From Bhargavaea changchunensis (lineage in GTDB: Bacteria; Bacillota; Bacilli; Bacillales_A; Planococcaceae), in assembly GCF_042665595.1 (NCBI RefSeq), contig NZ_JBHTCT010000038.1:1-64000 (forward strand): a DNA stretch of 64,000 nt, given 5' to 3'. The notes beneath the pieces are model-generated. The model worked only from the letters and a program-made list of their open reading frames with translations. It made no database searches and was not told the origin of the DNA. Positions 26,081 through 34,646 of this stretch are shown here, one piece after another. How positions within the stretch are numbered: the stretch's first letter is position 1; each line of letters opens with the position of its first letter. Position numbers and translations under genes: made by a program.

Positions 26081-26097
26081 TGCTATAAGGGGAACTT

Positions 26098-26112
26098 TGA
26101 TAACCAGTCTCA
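26098..26112. promoter_or_regulatory. Possible Fur/PerR-type operator
   Basis: TGATAACCAGTCTCA matches 11 of 14 positions of the Fur-type 7-1-7 box TGATAATNATTATCA. It lies 24 nt before the start codon of the metal ATPase gene, whose B. subtilis relative pfeT is PerR/Fur controlled. Weak on its own. Confidence 0.35.
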
Positions 26113-26135
26113 TTCTCAATGATAGGGGGATTCAT

Positions 26136-28046
26136 ATGACCACTGCCGGACAGGTTGCAGCTCGCGGGCAGATGGAACGGTTCGCGTGGCTTAACGGAGA
26201 AATGATTGCCGCCTTGGGTGCAGGTGTCCTGATTGTCACGGCCTATTTTGTCGGCGAAGCGGGATTTGGCACGGCATCAGCCATGATCTATCTTCTCGCT
26301 TTTGTCATCGGGGGCTACGCCAAGGCTAAAGAGGGCGTCACCGAAACAATCCGGAACAGAACACTGAATGTGGAGATTCTGATGATCCTCGCCGCAATCG
26401 GTTCCGCTGCCATCGGCTATTGGACGGAAGGCGCAATCCTGATCTTTATATTTGCGGTCAGCGGCGCGCTCGAAACGTACTCGATGGAAAAAAGCCGGAA
26501 AGAAATTTCTGCACTGCTCAACCTCAAACCCGAGGAAGCATTGCGCCTGAAGGAAGACGGTTCGACCGAACGGGTCGGAGTGTCGGACATCAGGGTCGGT
26601 GATTCAGTTCTTGTCAGGCCAGGAGAACGGATACCGGTCGATGGCACGATCGTGAGCGGAATGAGTTCAATCGACGAATCCGCAATAAGCGGCGAGTCAC
26701 TGCCTCTGGAAAAAGGCACAGACCATGAAGTGTTTGCCGGCACCGTCAACCTGAGCGGCGCACTGACCGTGGAGGTCAATAAGCTCAGTTCGGATACCCT
26801 TTTCCAAAAAATCATCGACCTTGTGGAAGAAGCACAAAGTGAAAAGCCTCCTTCCCAACAGTTTATCGAACGGTTCGAAAGCACTTATGTGTATGTGGTT
26901 CTTGGCGTGGTAGTCCTGATGATGTTCCTGCCCCATTACCTGTTCGGCTGGGACTGGACGACAACGATCTACAGGGCGATGGTGCTATTGGTGGTCGCCT
27001 CCCCGTGTGCACTGGTCGCTTCGATCATGCCCGCCACCTTATCCGCCATCTCAAACGGCGCGCGACATGGGGTTTTGTTCAAGGGCGGAAGTCATCTGGA
27101 AAGTTTGTCTTCTGTCAAAGCAATCGCATTCGATAAGACCGGCACCCTGACGGAAGGGCGTCCGGCAGTGACCGACCTGATCATCAGGGACGGCCTGGAC
27201 CGCTCGGAGACCCTTTCTCTTCTCGGTACGATTGAATCGCTGTCCTCCCACCCTCTAGCCGTGGCGATCCAGGCTTTTGCGGAACGGGAAGGGGCCGGGC
27301 TGCTGCAGGGTGTTGAAATCCGCGACATACCAGGATCGGGCCTTGAAGCCGACTGGGAACGGAGAACCTATCGAGTCGGAAAACCCGGATTCGTAGGCAA
27401 GGAGGAAGCAACCGTGTTTGCGGATGGTGCGCTGGAACGGCTCGGGAACGAAGGAAAGACAGTGGTTTTCCTTCGTGACGATACCGGGATCCTGGCGCTG
27501 GCAGCACTTAAAGACACGCTGCGCCCGGAAGCCGTGGAAGCCCTGGGCGCCCTCCGTGCAATAGGCATCCGTACGGTGATGCTGACGGGTGACAATGAAC
27601 AGACAGCACGGGCGATTGCCGAAGAAGCGGGAATCGACGAATATACGGCAGAATGCCTGCCGGAGACAAAGGTCGCCAGACTAAAAGAGCTCGAGAAGGA
27701 TTACGGCACGGTCGCGATGATCGGAGATGGAATCAACGACGCTCCGGCCCTTGCCACTGCATCGATCGGAATCGCGATGGGCGACGGAACGGGCGTGGCG
27801 CTTGAGACGGCGGACGTGGTCCTCATGAAAAACGACTTGAGACGCCTTCCTTACGCCAGCAGGCTGTCCGGCCGGATGAACCGGATTGTGAAGCAGAACA
27901 TCATTTTCTCCATTTCCGTGATCCTCCTGCTCGTGCTGTCCAATTTCCTGCAAGTCATCGATCTTCCGCTGGGTGTCCTGGGTCACGAAGGCAGTACCAT
28001 CCTGGTCATCCTGAATGGCCTCCGGTTGCTGAAAAGCGGCGACTGA
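26136..28046 (+). CDS. P1B-type heavy-metal ATPase (PfeT/ZosA-like)
   Basis: A 636-residue metal-transporting ATPase. Phosphorylated Asp in DKTGT (residue 333), TGES-type loop SAISGESLPLEKG, SPC ion-binding motif in helix 6 (289-291), P1B histidine motif SSHPLA and hinge MIGDGINDAPAL. It lacks N-terminal metal-binding domains. The final helix motif HEGSTILVILNGLRLL is that of the P1B4 group, which includes the iron exporter PfeT (formerly ZosA) and CoaT-like pumps. Probable Fe(II), Co(II) or Zn(II) efflux. The start at 26136 follows GGGGGA; the open frame extends upstream without a ribosome-binding site. Confidence 0.9.
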   Translation: MTTAGQVAARGQMERFAWLNGEMIAALGAGVLIVTAYFVGEAGFGTASAMIYLLAFVIGGYAKAKEGVTETIRNRTLNVEILMILAAIGSAAIGYWTEGAILIFIFAVSGALETYSMEKSRKEISALLNLKPEEALRLKEDGSTERVGVSDIRVGDSVLVRPGERIPVDGTIVSGMSSIDESAISGESLPLEKGTDHEVFAGTVNLSGALTVEVNKLSSDTLFQKIIDLVEEAQSEKPPSQQFIERFESTYVYVVLGVVVLMMFLPHYLFGWDWTTTIYRAMVLLVVASPCALVASIMPATLSAISNGARHGVLFKGGSHLESLSSVKAIAFDKTGTLTEGRPAVTDLIIRDGLDRSETLSLLGTIESLSSHPLAVAIQAFAEREGAGLLQGVEIRDIPGSGLEADWERRTYRVGKPGFVGKEEATVFADGALERLGNEGKTVVFLRDDTGILALAALKDTLRPEAVEALGALRAIGIRTVMLTGDNEQTARAIAEEAGIDEYTAECLPETKVARLKELEKDYGTVAMIGDGINDAPALATASIGIAMGDGTGVALETADVVLMKNDLRRLPYASRLSGRMNRIVKQNIIFSISVILLLVLSNFLQVIDLPLGVLGHEGSTILVILNGLRLLKSGD

Positions 28047-28053
28047 ACATACG

Positions 28054-28096
28054 AAAAGCGGCGTTGCCGGGGTCATGCCCCGACAGCGCCGCTTTT
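28054..28096. terminator. Bidirectional terminator overlapping the YihY stop codon
   Basis: Stem AAAAGCGGCG/CGCCGCTTTT (28054-28063 with 28087-28096) with an inner GGGG/CCCC pair. The minus-strand YihY stop (28073-28075) lies within the hairpin, so its last codons form one arm. Confidence 0.88.
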
Positions 28097-29050
28097 GGCT
28101 TTCGCTTTATTTTCTTCCCGTCTTTCCTGCATGACGGCATTTACCTGCCCGCCAAGTATCAGGATGATGGATGAGAGATACATCCATATCATCAGCACGA
28201 TGATGCCACCGATACTGCCGTACATATTGGAGTAATTTGCGAAGTTACCTACATAGAACGAGAATGCCAGGGAGGAAAGAATCCAGCCGACTGTCGCAAA
28301 AACGGCACCGGGAATCGCATCTATGATCCTGACTTTCGCTGCAGGCACCAGCCAGTAGACCAGCGTGAATACCACGAAAATCAGAAGCGGCGGAATCGTC
28401 CACCGGATGCTGTTCCACACTGTCAGGAATTCCTCATCCAGTCCCATATAGGAGAAAATGGTTTTGCCGATCTGCTCGCCGAATACCGGAAGTACAAGCG
28501 CCACCGCGACCACTGCAATCAGCATGAGGGTGAACACGATCGAAAGCACCCGCTTCTTGATGAATGACCGCTTAACGTGTGAAAAATACGATTGGTTGAG
28601 TGCCCGGGTCAATGCATTCATGCCATTTGACGCGGACCAGATGGTACCAATGATACCGATCGACAGCAGGCCGCCGCTTCGATTTTCCAGCACTTCGCCT
28701 AATGTATTCTCGATGATGTTATACACGTTTGTCGGTGCATATTCCTTAATGAAGTCAAAAAGTGCCGAATGGTCGATGTTCAGATACGGCAAAAGCGTAA
28801 GCATGAAGATAAGGAGCGGAAACAGGGATAGGAGAAAGAAATAGGCAAGCTGGGAGCCCAGCCCGACGACATCCACCAGCTTGACGCGGGTTATGAGTTC
28901 TTTGAAGAAGCCCTGGCCCGTCGTTACGTCGAAGCGATCCAGATCACCCTCCTTCACGTCCCCGACAAATCCCATCACTTTCTCTTTCAGGCTATCGTCC
29001 CGGTTGTCCGGATTATCCGCACCCGTTTCCAGCCTCTTATCATCCGCCAT
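28073..29050 (-). CDS. YihY/BrkB family inner-membrane protein
   Basis: A 325-residue membrane protein of the YihY (formerly RNase BN) family with about six helices. Conserved stretches include SQLAYFFLLSLFPLLIF, TIWSASNGMNALTRALN and GSIGGIIVLMIWMYLSSIILILGGQVNAV. A charged N-terminus and short basic C-terminal tail are cytosolic. Function not established; proposed roles in transport are unproven. It lies 26 nt downstream of the YtxH-like gene on the same strand, probably one operon. Confidence 0.92.
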   Translation of the reverse strand: MADDKRLETGADNPDNRDDSLKEKVMGFVGDVKEGDLDRFDVTTGQGFFKELITRVKLVDVVGLGSQLAYFFLLSLFPLLIFMLTLLPYLNIDHSALFDFIKEYAPTNVYNIIENTLGEVLENRSGGLLSIGIIGTIWSASNGMNALTRALNQSYFSHVKRSFIKKRVLSIVFTLMLIAVVAVALVLPVFGEQIGKTIFSYMGLDEEFLTVWNSIRWTIPPLLIFVVFTLVYWLVPAAKVRIIDAIPGAVFATVGWILSSLAFSFYVGNFANYSNMYGSIGGIIVLMIWMYLSSIILILGGQVNAVMQERREENKAKAKSGAVGA

Positions 29051-29076
29051 CTGTCATCCGCCCCCTTCCCCGTGCA

Positions 29077-29637
29077 TCAGTTTTTCATAGTGTCCCGGGC
29101 TTCTCCGGCCACTTGGCCCTCCCGGTAAGCCTCTTCCGGTACAAACGTGCCTTTAGAAGCGTTTCCGCCTGATGAGCTTTTCCCGGTTGCGCCGCCGTCA
29201 ACCTGGCCTTCACTGTAAGCCTCTTCCGGCACGAATGTTTCGTCGGTGCCCGGGTGGTTGCCTTTGAACGCTTCGGTCGCCATCTGCTTGTAGTCGTCTT
29301 TGGCTTCCATGACCGCATCCTTCGAGTCGACGAAAGCCGTTTTCGTATCTTCCACCAGCGTCTTGACGGTAGGCGTCAATTGCTTCAGTTCTGACGCCTT
29401 TGATTGGATATACTGCTTATCCGAGTCAAACTGCTCATAGAGTGCCTTCAGCTTGTCGGATTTGTCCTGGATCTTCCACCGGAGCACATCCGGGTTTTTC
29501 ATGTAATACTTTGCATCCTCGCTTAGTCCCTTGGCTCTGCGTGACATTTCTGACCTCGTCGTCTTGTCGAACATGCTGATGACCGCTCCTGTAAGCGCAC
29601 CGACCAGCACCAATTTCCCAAACTTGCTTCCTGCCAT
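29077..29637 (-). CDS. YtxH-like small membrane-anchored protein
   Basis: A 186-residue protein with an N-terminal glycine-rich hydrophobic anchor (KLVLVGALTGAVISMF) like that of YtxH proteins. A long charged helical segment follows (~25-120). The C-terminal tail contains two near-identical motifs, TFVPEEAYSEGQV and TFVPEEAYREGQV, about 30 residues apart and joined by a Gly/Ser linker. Start 29637 is supported by GGAGGG. Function unknown; co-transcription with yihY suggests an envelope role. Confidence 0.75.
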   Translation of the reverse strand: MAGSKFGKLVLVGALTGAVISMFDKTTRSEMSRRAKGLSEDAKYYMKNPDVLRWKIQDKSDKLKALYEQFDSDKQYIQSKASELKQLTPTVKTLVEDTKTAFVDSKDAVMEAKDDYKQMATEAFKGNHPGTDETFVPEEAYSEGQVDGGATGKSSSGGNASKGTFVPEEAYREGQVAGEARDTMKN

Positions 29638-29782
29638 TAAGAATCCCTCCATCACTATGGTTTAGACGCTTTGCATACTCCATTATACCCTCACTATTCC
29701 GGGCACAAACAAGGAGTCAGGAAGCCCATTTTTAAAATTGGGTCTTGACGGGAGAGCGGAACTTTCGGAATATTAGTTCTAA

Positions 29783-29814
29783 GGTGATATAGAACAGTAG
29801 GTGATATGGAGCAG
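29783..29814. repeat. Imperfect 17-nt tandem repeat upstream of the symporter gene
   Basis: GGTGATATAGAACAG (29783) and GGTGATATGGAGCAG (29800) are 17 nt apart and differ at two positions. They lie 60-95 nt before the start codon of 29877 and could be an operator or part of the promoter. Confidence 0.55.
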
Positions 29815-29876
29815 AATTGCACAGACAGCAATGATTTTCGGGGGAACGTTCACTAAATAAAAAGGGGGAACAAAAA

Positions 29877-31259
29877 ATGGAAGCTTTTGAGAACTTCTTG
29901 GGAACACTGAGCGGCCTCGTTTGGGGACCGTGGCTGCTCGTCCTGCTTGTAGGTACCGGGATATTCCTTACCTTCAGGCTCGCATTCATTCAGGTACGGT
30001 TACTGCCTTATTCTCTTAAACAGGTATTTTCCCGCAAGCATGATAAAAAAGCGGAAGGCGACATTTCGCAGTTCCAGGCACTGATGACCGCCATGGCGGC
30101 GACCGTCGGGGTCGGCAACATCGTCGGTGTGGCAACCGCTGTTGTCCTCGGGGGACCCGGTGCGGTCTTCTGGATGTGGCTTGCCGGCTTCTTCGGGATG
30201 GCCACCAAATACGGTGAAGCGATTCTTGCCGTCAAATACCGCACAAAGGATGCAAACGGCCAGATGGCCGGCGGACCGATGTACTATCTGGAACATGGCC
30301 TGAAGGCCCGCTGGCTTGGAGTCAGCTTCGCCCTGTTCGGCACGCTTGCTGCGTTCGGCATCGGGAACGGGACCCAGTCCAAAGCTGTAGCAGACGCCAT
30401 GAACATGAACTTCAACACGCCGTACTGGGTCACGGGCCTTGTCCTGATGGTCGTTGCGGCGGCCGTCATCCTCGGCGGGATCAAGTCGATCGGCCGTGTC
30501 GCCGCCTTCTTTGTTCCGATCATGGCACTCTTCTACTTTATTGCCGGTGCGATTATCATGATCACGAATTTCGAACTTGTCCCTTCTGCATTCGCTACGA
30601 TCTTCTCTTATGCGTTCGGCATTGAGTCGTTCGCGGGCGGAGCAGTCGGTGCAGCCATCCGCTTCGGGATTGCCCGCGGTCTGTTCTCGAACGAGGCCGG
30701 TCTCGGTTCCGCACCGATTGCAGCTGCAGCAGCCCGTACGGATATGCCTGGTCGTCAGGCACTCATCTCCATGACCCAGGTGCTGTTCGATACCCTGATC
30801 ATCTGCTCGATCACGGGCATCACAATCGTTATGTCGGGAGCGTGGCAAGATGAAGGAGCCGAAGCGGGGACGCTCACAGCCATGGCGTTCGGCACATTCT
30901 TCGGAGATGCAGGACAGTATATTGTCGGACTCGGCATCGTCTTCTTCGCCGCCTCCACTATTTTTGGATGGGCTTATTACGGAGAAAAGTGCTTCCAGTA
31001 TCTTTTCCCGAATCCGAAACTTCTCAAGTTCTACCGTTTGGTATTTGTAGTGGTGGTTTATTTCGGCGCCACAGCCACGCTTGATGTCGTCTGGCTGTTC
31101 TCCGATGTCATGAACGGCCTCATGGCCATTCCGAACCTGATCGGCCTTCTGGGCCTGTCCGGTGTCATCGTGGCGGAGACCAAGCTCTTCCAGAAAAAAA
31201 TCAAGGAAGAGAAAGAGGCCGAATTGGCAGCTGTTCCGGCTGTCAACCCTAACGACTGA
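29877..31259 (+). CDS. sodium:alanine/glycine symporter (AGCS family)
   Basis: A 460-residue amino-acid:cation symporter with about 11 helices. Family signatures GGPGAVFWMWLAGFFGMATKYGEA and GIARGLFSNEAGLGSAPIAAAAA are clear. Probably imports alanine, glycine or a related amino acid with Na+. AAAGGGGG precedes the ATG. Monocistronic, with a strong terminator after it. The gene is close to B. subtilis AlsT-type proteins. Confidence 0.92.
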   Translation: MEAFENFLGTLSGLVWGPWLLVLLVGTGIFLTFRLAFIQVRLLPYSLKQVFSRKHDKKAEGDISQFQALMTAMAATVGVGNIVGVATAVVLGGPGAVFWMWLAGFFGMATKYGEAILAVKYRTKDANGQMAGGPMYYLEHGLKARWLGVSFALFGTLAAFGIGNGTQSKAVADAMNMNFNTPYWVTGLVLMVVAAAVILGGIKSIGRVAAFFVPIMALFYFIAGAIIMITNFELVPSAFATIFSYAFGIESFAGGAVGAAIRFGIARGLFSNEAGLGSAPIAAAAARTDMPGRQALISMTQVLFDTLIICSITGITIVMSGAWQDEGAEAGTLTAMAFGTFFGDAGQYIVGLGIVFFAASTIFGWAYYGEKCFQYLFPNPKLLKFYRLVFVVVVYFGATATLDVVWLFSDVMNGLMAIPNLIGLLGLSGVIVAETKLFQKKIKEEKEAELAAVPAVNPND

Positions 31260-31270
31260 TTGCCATATTT

Positions 31271-31308
31271 GAACAGCCTCCGGGATGCCATTGTTCCCGG
31301 AGGCTGTT
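31271..31308 (+). terminator. Terminator of the symporter gene
   Basis: 14-bp perfect stem AACAGCCTCCGGGA/TCCCGGAGGCTGTT followed by TGACTT. Confidence 0.85.
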
Positions 31309-31370
31309 TGACTTCGCATTCTAATAGTGTAAGAATAATGGCAATCCGATGAAAGGCAGGAACACCAAAA

Positions 31371-31592
31371 ATGGACCTTACGAATCCCACTGCGGAAAAC
31401 GTGGAGTATATGATCAGCGCCATCAAGGAAAAGCTTCGAATGGTCAATGTCGATGCGATGAAGTCCGAGCACTTCAATACATCCGACTATGAAGATCTGC
31501 GCGATATCTATGACATGGTCATGAAACGCAGCAACTTCAGCCCAAGCGAGATGCAGGCGATTGCAGCCGAACTCGGCAGCCTGCGTAAATAA
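31371..31592 (+). CDS. yfkK: DUF1128 (UPF0435) protein YfkK
   Basis: A 73-residue helical protein of the YfkK family (AENVEYMISAIKEKLRMVN ... MVMKRSNFSPSEMQAIAAEL). Length and sequence are typical. AAAGGCAGG lies upstream of the ATG. Own terminator. Function unknown. Confidence 0.9.
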   Translation: MDLTNPTAENVEYMISAIKEKLRMVNVDAMKSEHFNTSDYEDLRDIYDMVMKRSNFSPSEMQAIAAELGSLRK

Positions 31593-31604
31593 GCACACTT
31601 CCTT

Positions 31605-31635
31605 CCCCCGTCTGCTTCCGCAGACGGGGGATTTT
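31605..31635 (+). terminator. Terminator of yfkK
   Basis: Perfect 11-bp stem CCCCCGTCTGC/GCAGACGGGGG with a 4-nt loop and ATTTT. Confidence 0.9.
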
Positions 31636-31697
31636 CCGTTGCCGGCCATACCCGGCTCTTGGTAGACTATGGTTAGAACAGAAAGGGGATTTGGACA

Positions 31698-32930
31698 ATG
31701 GGGACATTTGAAGAAAATCTCGACAAGTATGCAGAACTGGCAGTAAAAGTCGGCGTGAATATCCAGCCCGGACAGCCTCTCTACATCGGTGCGTCGACCG
31801 AGTCCGCAGAATTCGTGCGGCTTGTAACGAAAAAGGCATACGAAGCCGGTGCAAGGCATGTCGTCGTTGACTGGCAAGATGATGAAATTTCACGTCTCCG
31901 GTACGAGATGGCACCTGAAGATTCTTTCAGTGACTTCCCTGCCTGGATTCCAAAAATGCGTGAAGAGCTGGTCGGCATGAATGCAGCGTTCATGAATATC
32001 GTGTCCCAGAGTCCCGATCTTCTGAAAGGAATCGATCCGACGAGGATCGCCAACTTCCAGAAGGCTGCCGGCCAGGCCCTGGAGTCCTATCGCCAGGCCG
32101 TACAATCCGATAAGGTGAGCTGGACGGTCATTGCGGCCCCGTCGAAGGCATGGGCAGCAAAGGTGTTTGCCGACCTGCCTGAAGAGGATCAGGTGCCGGC
32201 CCTTTGGGATGCCATCTTCAAGGCTGTCCGTGCCGATGCCGACGACCCGGTCGAAGCATGGAAAAAGCATGATGAGACGCTTCACGAAAAAGCGGAGCAC
32301 CTGAACAAGAAGAAATACTCAAAACTCCATTACACGGCTCCTGGAACAGACCTGACCATCGGCCTGCCGGAAGGCCATATCTGGGCAGGTGCCGGCAGCA
32401 TCAACGCCCAAGGTGCTTCTTTCATGGCCAACATGCCGACCGAGGAAGTATTCACGGTCCCCCACAAAGACCGGATCGACGGCTTTGTATCAAGCACGAA
32501 GCCGCTCAGCTATGGGGGCAACATCATCGACAATTTCAAGATCACGTTCAAAGACGGGCGGATCACAGAAGTTGAGGCCGAACAGGGCGAAGATGTGCTG
32601 AAACACCTGATCGAGGCGGATGAGGGCGCGAAATCGCTGGGAGAAGTTGCGCTCGTTCCGCACTCCTCCCCGATTTCGACTTCCGGCCTGCTTTTCTATA
32701 ACACGCTATTCGATGAAAATGCCTCGAACCACCTGGCGATTGGCAGCGCATATGCATTCTGCATAGAAGGCGGCAAGGAAATGGACAGCAATGAGCTGAA
32801 AAAGCATGGTCTCAACCAGAGCATCACTCACGTCGACTTCATGATCGGCTCGGACAAAATGGACATCGACGGCATTCTTGATGATGGTACGGCAGAGCCC
32901 GTCCTCCGCGGCGGCGAGTGGGCTTTCTGA
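31698..32930 (+). CDS. ampS: M29 family metallo-aminopeptidase
   Basis: A 410-residue M29 aminopeptidase that removes N-terminal residues from peptides in the cytosol. Expected metal and catalytic regions are present: TAPGTDLTIGLPEGH, MPTEEVFTVPHKDRIDG, a SEVALVP-like GEVALVPHSS, LFDENASNHLAIGSAY and HVDFMIGSDKMDIDG. Close to B. subtilis AmpS in length. AAAGGGG precedes the ATG. Confidence 0.93.
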   Translation: MGTFEENLDKYAELAVKVGVNIQPGQPLYIGASTESAEFVRLVTKKAYEAGARHVVVDWQDDEISRLRYEMAPEDSFSDFPAWIPKMREELVGMNAAFMNIVSQSPDLLKGIDPTRIANFQKAAGQALESYRQAVQSDKVSWTVIAAPSKAWAAKVFADLPEEDQVPALWDAIFKAVRADADDPVEAWKKHDETLHEKAEHLNKKKYSKLHYTAPGTDLTIGLPEGHIWAGAGSINAQGASFMANMPTEEVFTVPHKDRIDGFVSSTKPLSYGGNIIDNFKITFKDGRITEVEAEQGEDVLKHLIEADEGAKSLGEVALVPHSSPISTSGLLFYNTLFDENASNHLAIGSAYAFCIEGGKEMDSNELKKHGLNQSITHVDFMIGSDKMDIDGILDDGTAEPVLRGGEWAF

Positions 32931-33017
32931 TCCCATTTCATCAGGACAGCATGGCCATTCGCCTTGGAAGATAGGTTCACATTTGTCACAATTGAGGCGG
33001 ATTCCAGCAATGTCCTA

Positions 33018-33046
33018 TTAAAAACAGGCATATTTTGTTGTATAAT
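33018..33046 (+). promoter_or_regulatory. Candidate promoter of the 50-aa membrane protein gene
   Basis: TTAAAA (33018-33023) and a perfect TATAAT (33041-33046) with 17-nt spacing, about 50 nt before the start codon. Confidence 0.5.
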
Positions 33047-33094
33047 GAGTTATAGAAATAAAGAGGATAAGTTATAGAGAGGAGCATTCCGATT

Positions 33095-33247
33095 ATGTGG
33101 CTGATGTTTACAACCGTTTTCGGTTTCACAGTTCTGCTGATTATAGGTATGCTGGTCATGGTCCACTTCCTGCAACGTGCGATGATCTCGGAAGACTCGA
33201 CGACCATCGACGAGAAACCCGAGACGACATACAACCTCAACTCGTAA
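33095..33247 (+). CDS. small single-span membrane protein, 50 aa
   Basis: A 50-residue protein: one strongly hydrophobic helix (~3-26, FTTVFGFTVLLIIGMLVMVH), then a short charged tail (EDSTTIDEKPETTYNLNS). GGAG upstream of the ATG, a TATAAT promoter element before and a strong terminator 2 nt after the stop all support expression. I do not recognise a family. Probably a small membrane component or regulator. Confidence 0.72.
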   Translation: MWLMFTTVFGFTVLLIIGMLVMVHFLQRAMISEDSTTIDEKPETTYNLNS

Positions 33248-33248
33248 A

Positions 33249-33279
33249 GAACTGCCGGATTTCCGGCAGTTCTTTTTTA
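33249..33279 (+). terminator. Terminator of the small membrane protein gene
   Basis: Stem GAACTGCCGGA/TCCGGCAGTTC with a 2-nt centre, followed by six T. Confidence 0.92.
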
Positions 33280-33428
33280 TTACAGATGAAATTTCTCTTA
33301 CAATCAGGTTTCAAATCGTGTTGAATTCTGTAACATTCTGTCCTAATCGCTTTAGCAGGATTCCATTATAAGGTTATATATGGTCCTAAAGAATCACCAT
33401 CACTTGTCATATTCCAATATCTACTAAT

Positions 33429-33456
33429 TTGCGGACAGGATATTTTCTACTATACT
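33429..33456 (+). promoter_or_regulatory. Candidate promoter of the MreB-paralogue gene
   Basis: TTGCGG (33429-33434) and TATACT (33451-33456) with 16-nt spacing, 40 nt before the start codon. The rest of 33280-33428 is AT-rich without other recognisable signals. Confidence 0.4.
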
Positions 33457-33496
33457 TATCATCAGCAGAAAGTATCGTTACCGGGAGGCAATTTAC

Positions 33497-34501
33497 ATGT
33501 GGAATTCTACTGATATCGGCATCGACCTTGGCACCGCCAATTTACTTATCTATACAAAATCCAAAGAAATCGTATTTGATGAACCCTCTGTCGTCGCCGT
33601 CGACCCTGCTGGACGGCTGATCGCCATCGGCCACGAGGCGAAAGTGATGCTCGGAAAAACACCTGAACAGATCACAGCAATCCGTCCGCTCCGTGATGGA
33701 GTCATCGCGGACTATGACATGACAGCAGAACTGCTTAAATCCGCCATGGCCAAGGCATCAAAGAAACTGGGCCAAACACTCCGGAAGCCCCGTGTGGTCG
33801 TTTCCATTCCTTGTGGCGCGACATCCGTCGAACAGCGCGCAATTGTGGACGCCGTAAAATCCGGAGGTGCCAAAGAAGTTCATCTGATTGAAGAACCGGT
33901 AGCGGCAGCCATCGGAGCCGATCTCCCTGTGAGCGAACCGATAGCGAACGTCATCGTCGATATCGGCGGCGGCACGACTGAAGTCGCCATCATCTCGTTC
34001 GGCGGTGTCGTCTCTTCCAATAGCGTGAAATTTGCCGGCGACAAGATGGATGAGGAAATCATCCATCACATCCGGAAGCGTCATAACCTCATCATCGGGG
34101 AACAGACGGCCGAAGCGATCAAGAAAGAGATCGGTTTTGCGCCGATCGCCCATGAGGCAAAAACAATGGATATCCGGGGCCGCGATGTCGTCACCGGCCT
34201 GCCGAAGACCATCACACTCCACTCCCGGGATATTCAACAATGTCTTAAAGAGGGAATGGAAACGATTCTTGAGGCCATCCGCACGACACTCGAGCAATGC
34301 CCGGCGGAACTGTCCGGCGACATCGTTGACCAGGGCATCGTCCTCACCGGAGGCGGCGCCCTCATGAACGGCATGCAGGACTGGCTGTCAGAGGTTATAT
34401 CCGTACCGGTCCATACCTCCCCTGATCCGATGAAGGCAGTGGTATTCGGCACCGGAAAGGCCCTCGGCACGATCAAAACGATGCGAAAAATTGCAAACTG
34501 A
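33497..34501 (+). CDS. mreBH: MreB/Mbl/MreBH family actin-like cell-shape protein
   Basis: A 334-residue bacterial actin. Phosphate-1 motif DIGIDLGTANLLIY, phosphate-2 VDIGGGTTEVAIISFGG and adenosine motif GIVLTGGGALMNG are intact. It should polymerise under the membrane and guide wall synthesis. It stands alone, not beside mreCD or in the mbl context, and its length is that of B. subtilis MreBH, hence the tentative symbol. It could equally be called Mbl-like. GGGAGG precedes the ATG. Confidence 0.88.
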   Translation: MWNSTDIGIDLGTANLLIYTKSKEIVFDEPSVVAVDPAGRLIAIGHEAKVMLGKTPEQITAIRPLRDGVIADYDMTAELLKSAMAKASKKLGQTLRKPRVVVSIPCGATSVEQRAIVDAVKSGGAKEVHLIEEPVAAAIGADLPVSEPIANVIVDIGGGTTEVAIISFGGVVSSNSVKFAGDKMDEEIIHHIRKRHNLIIGEQTAEAIKKEIGFAPIAHEAKTMDIRGRDVVTGLPKTITLHSRDIQQCLKEGMETILEAIRTTLEQCPAELSGDIVDQGIVLTGGGALMNGMQDWLSEVISVPVHTSPDPMKAVVFGTGKALGTIKTMRKIAN

Positions 34502-34513
34502 ACATGACAAGTC

Positions 34514-34551
34514 CCCCCGGGAATGCAGCCCCTGCTTCCCGGGGTTCTTAC
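34514..34551 (+). terminator. Terminator of the MreB-paralogue gene
   Basis: Stem CCCCGGGAA/TTCCCGGGG with a 12-nt loop, followed by TTCTT. Confidence 0.8.
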
Positions 34552-34569
34552 GTTCACAACACAAAGCAA

Positions 34570-34608
34570 AAGGACCCTGTTCCGGCTCATGGCCGGAATA
34601 GGGTCCTC
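34570..34608 (-). terminator. Terminator of the GNAT gene
   Basis: Long stem GGACCCTATTCCGGC/GCCGGAACAGGGTCC on the minus strand, followed by TTTTGC. Confidence 0.85.
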
Positions 34609-34646
34609 AGTTTTGCAATGGGTTTCCGCAAAGCGGCCTTACCCTT

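Noticed and set aside
30000..31877. A 625-codon open frame antisense to the alanine symporter and M29 peptidase genes
   Set aside because: It is a shadow of high-G+C codon usage. The plus-strand genes are unmistakable members of known families, and the antisense translation is Cys/His/Arg-rich with no domain.
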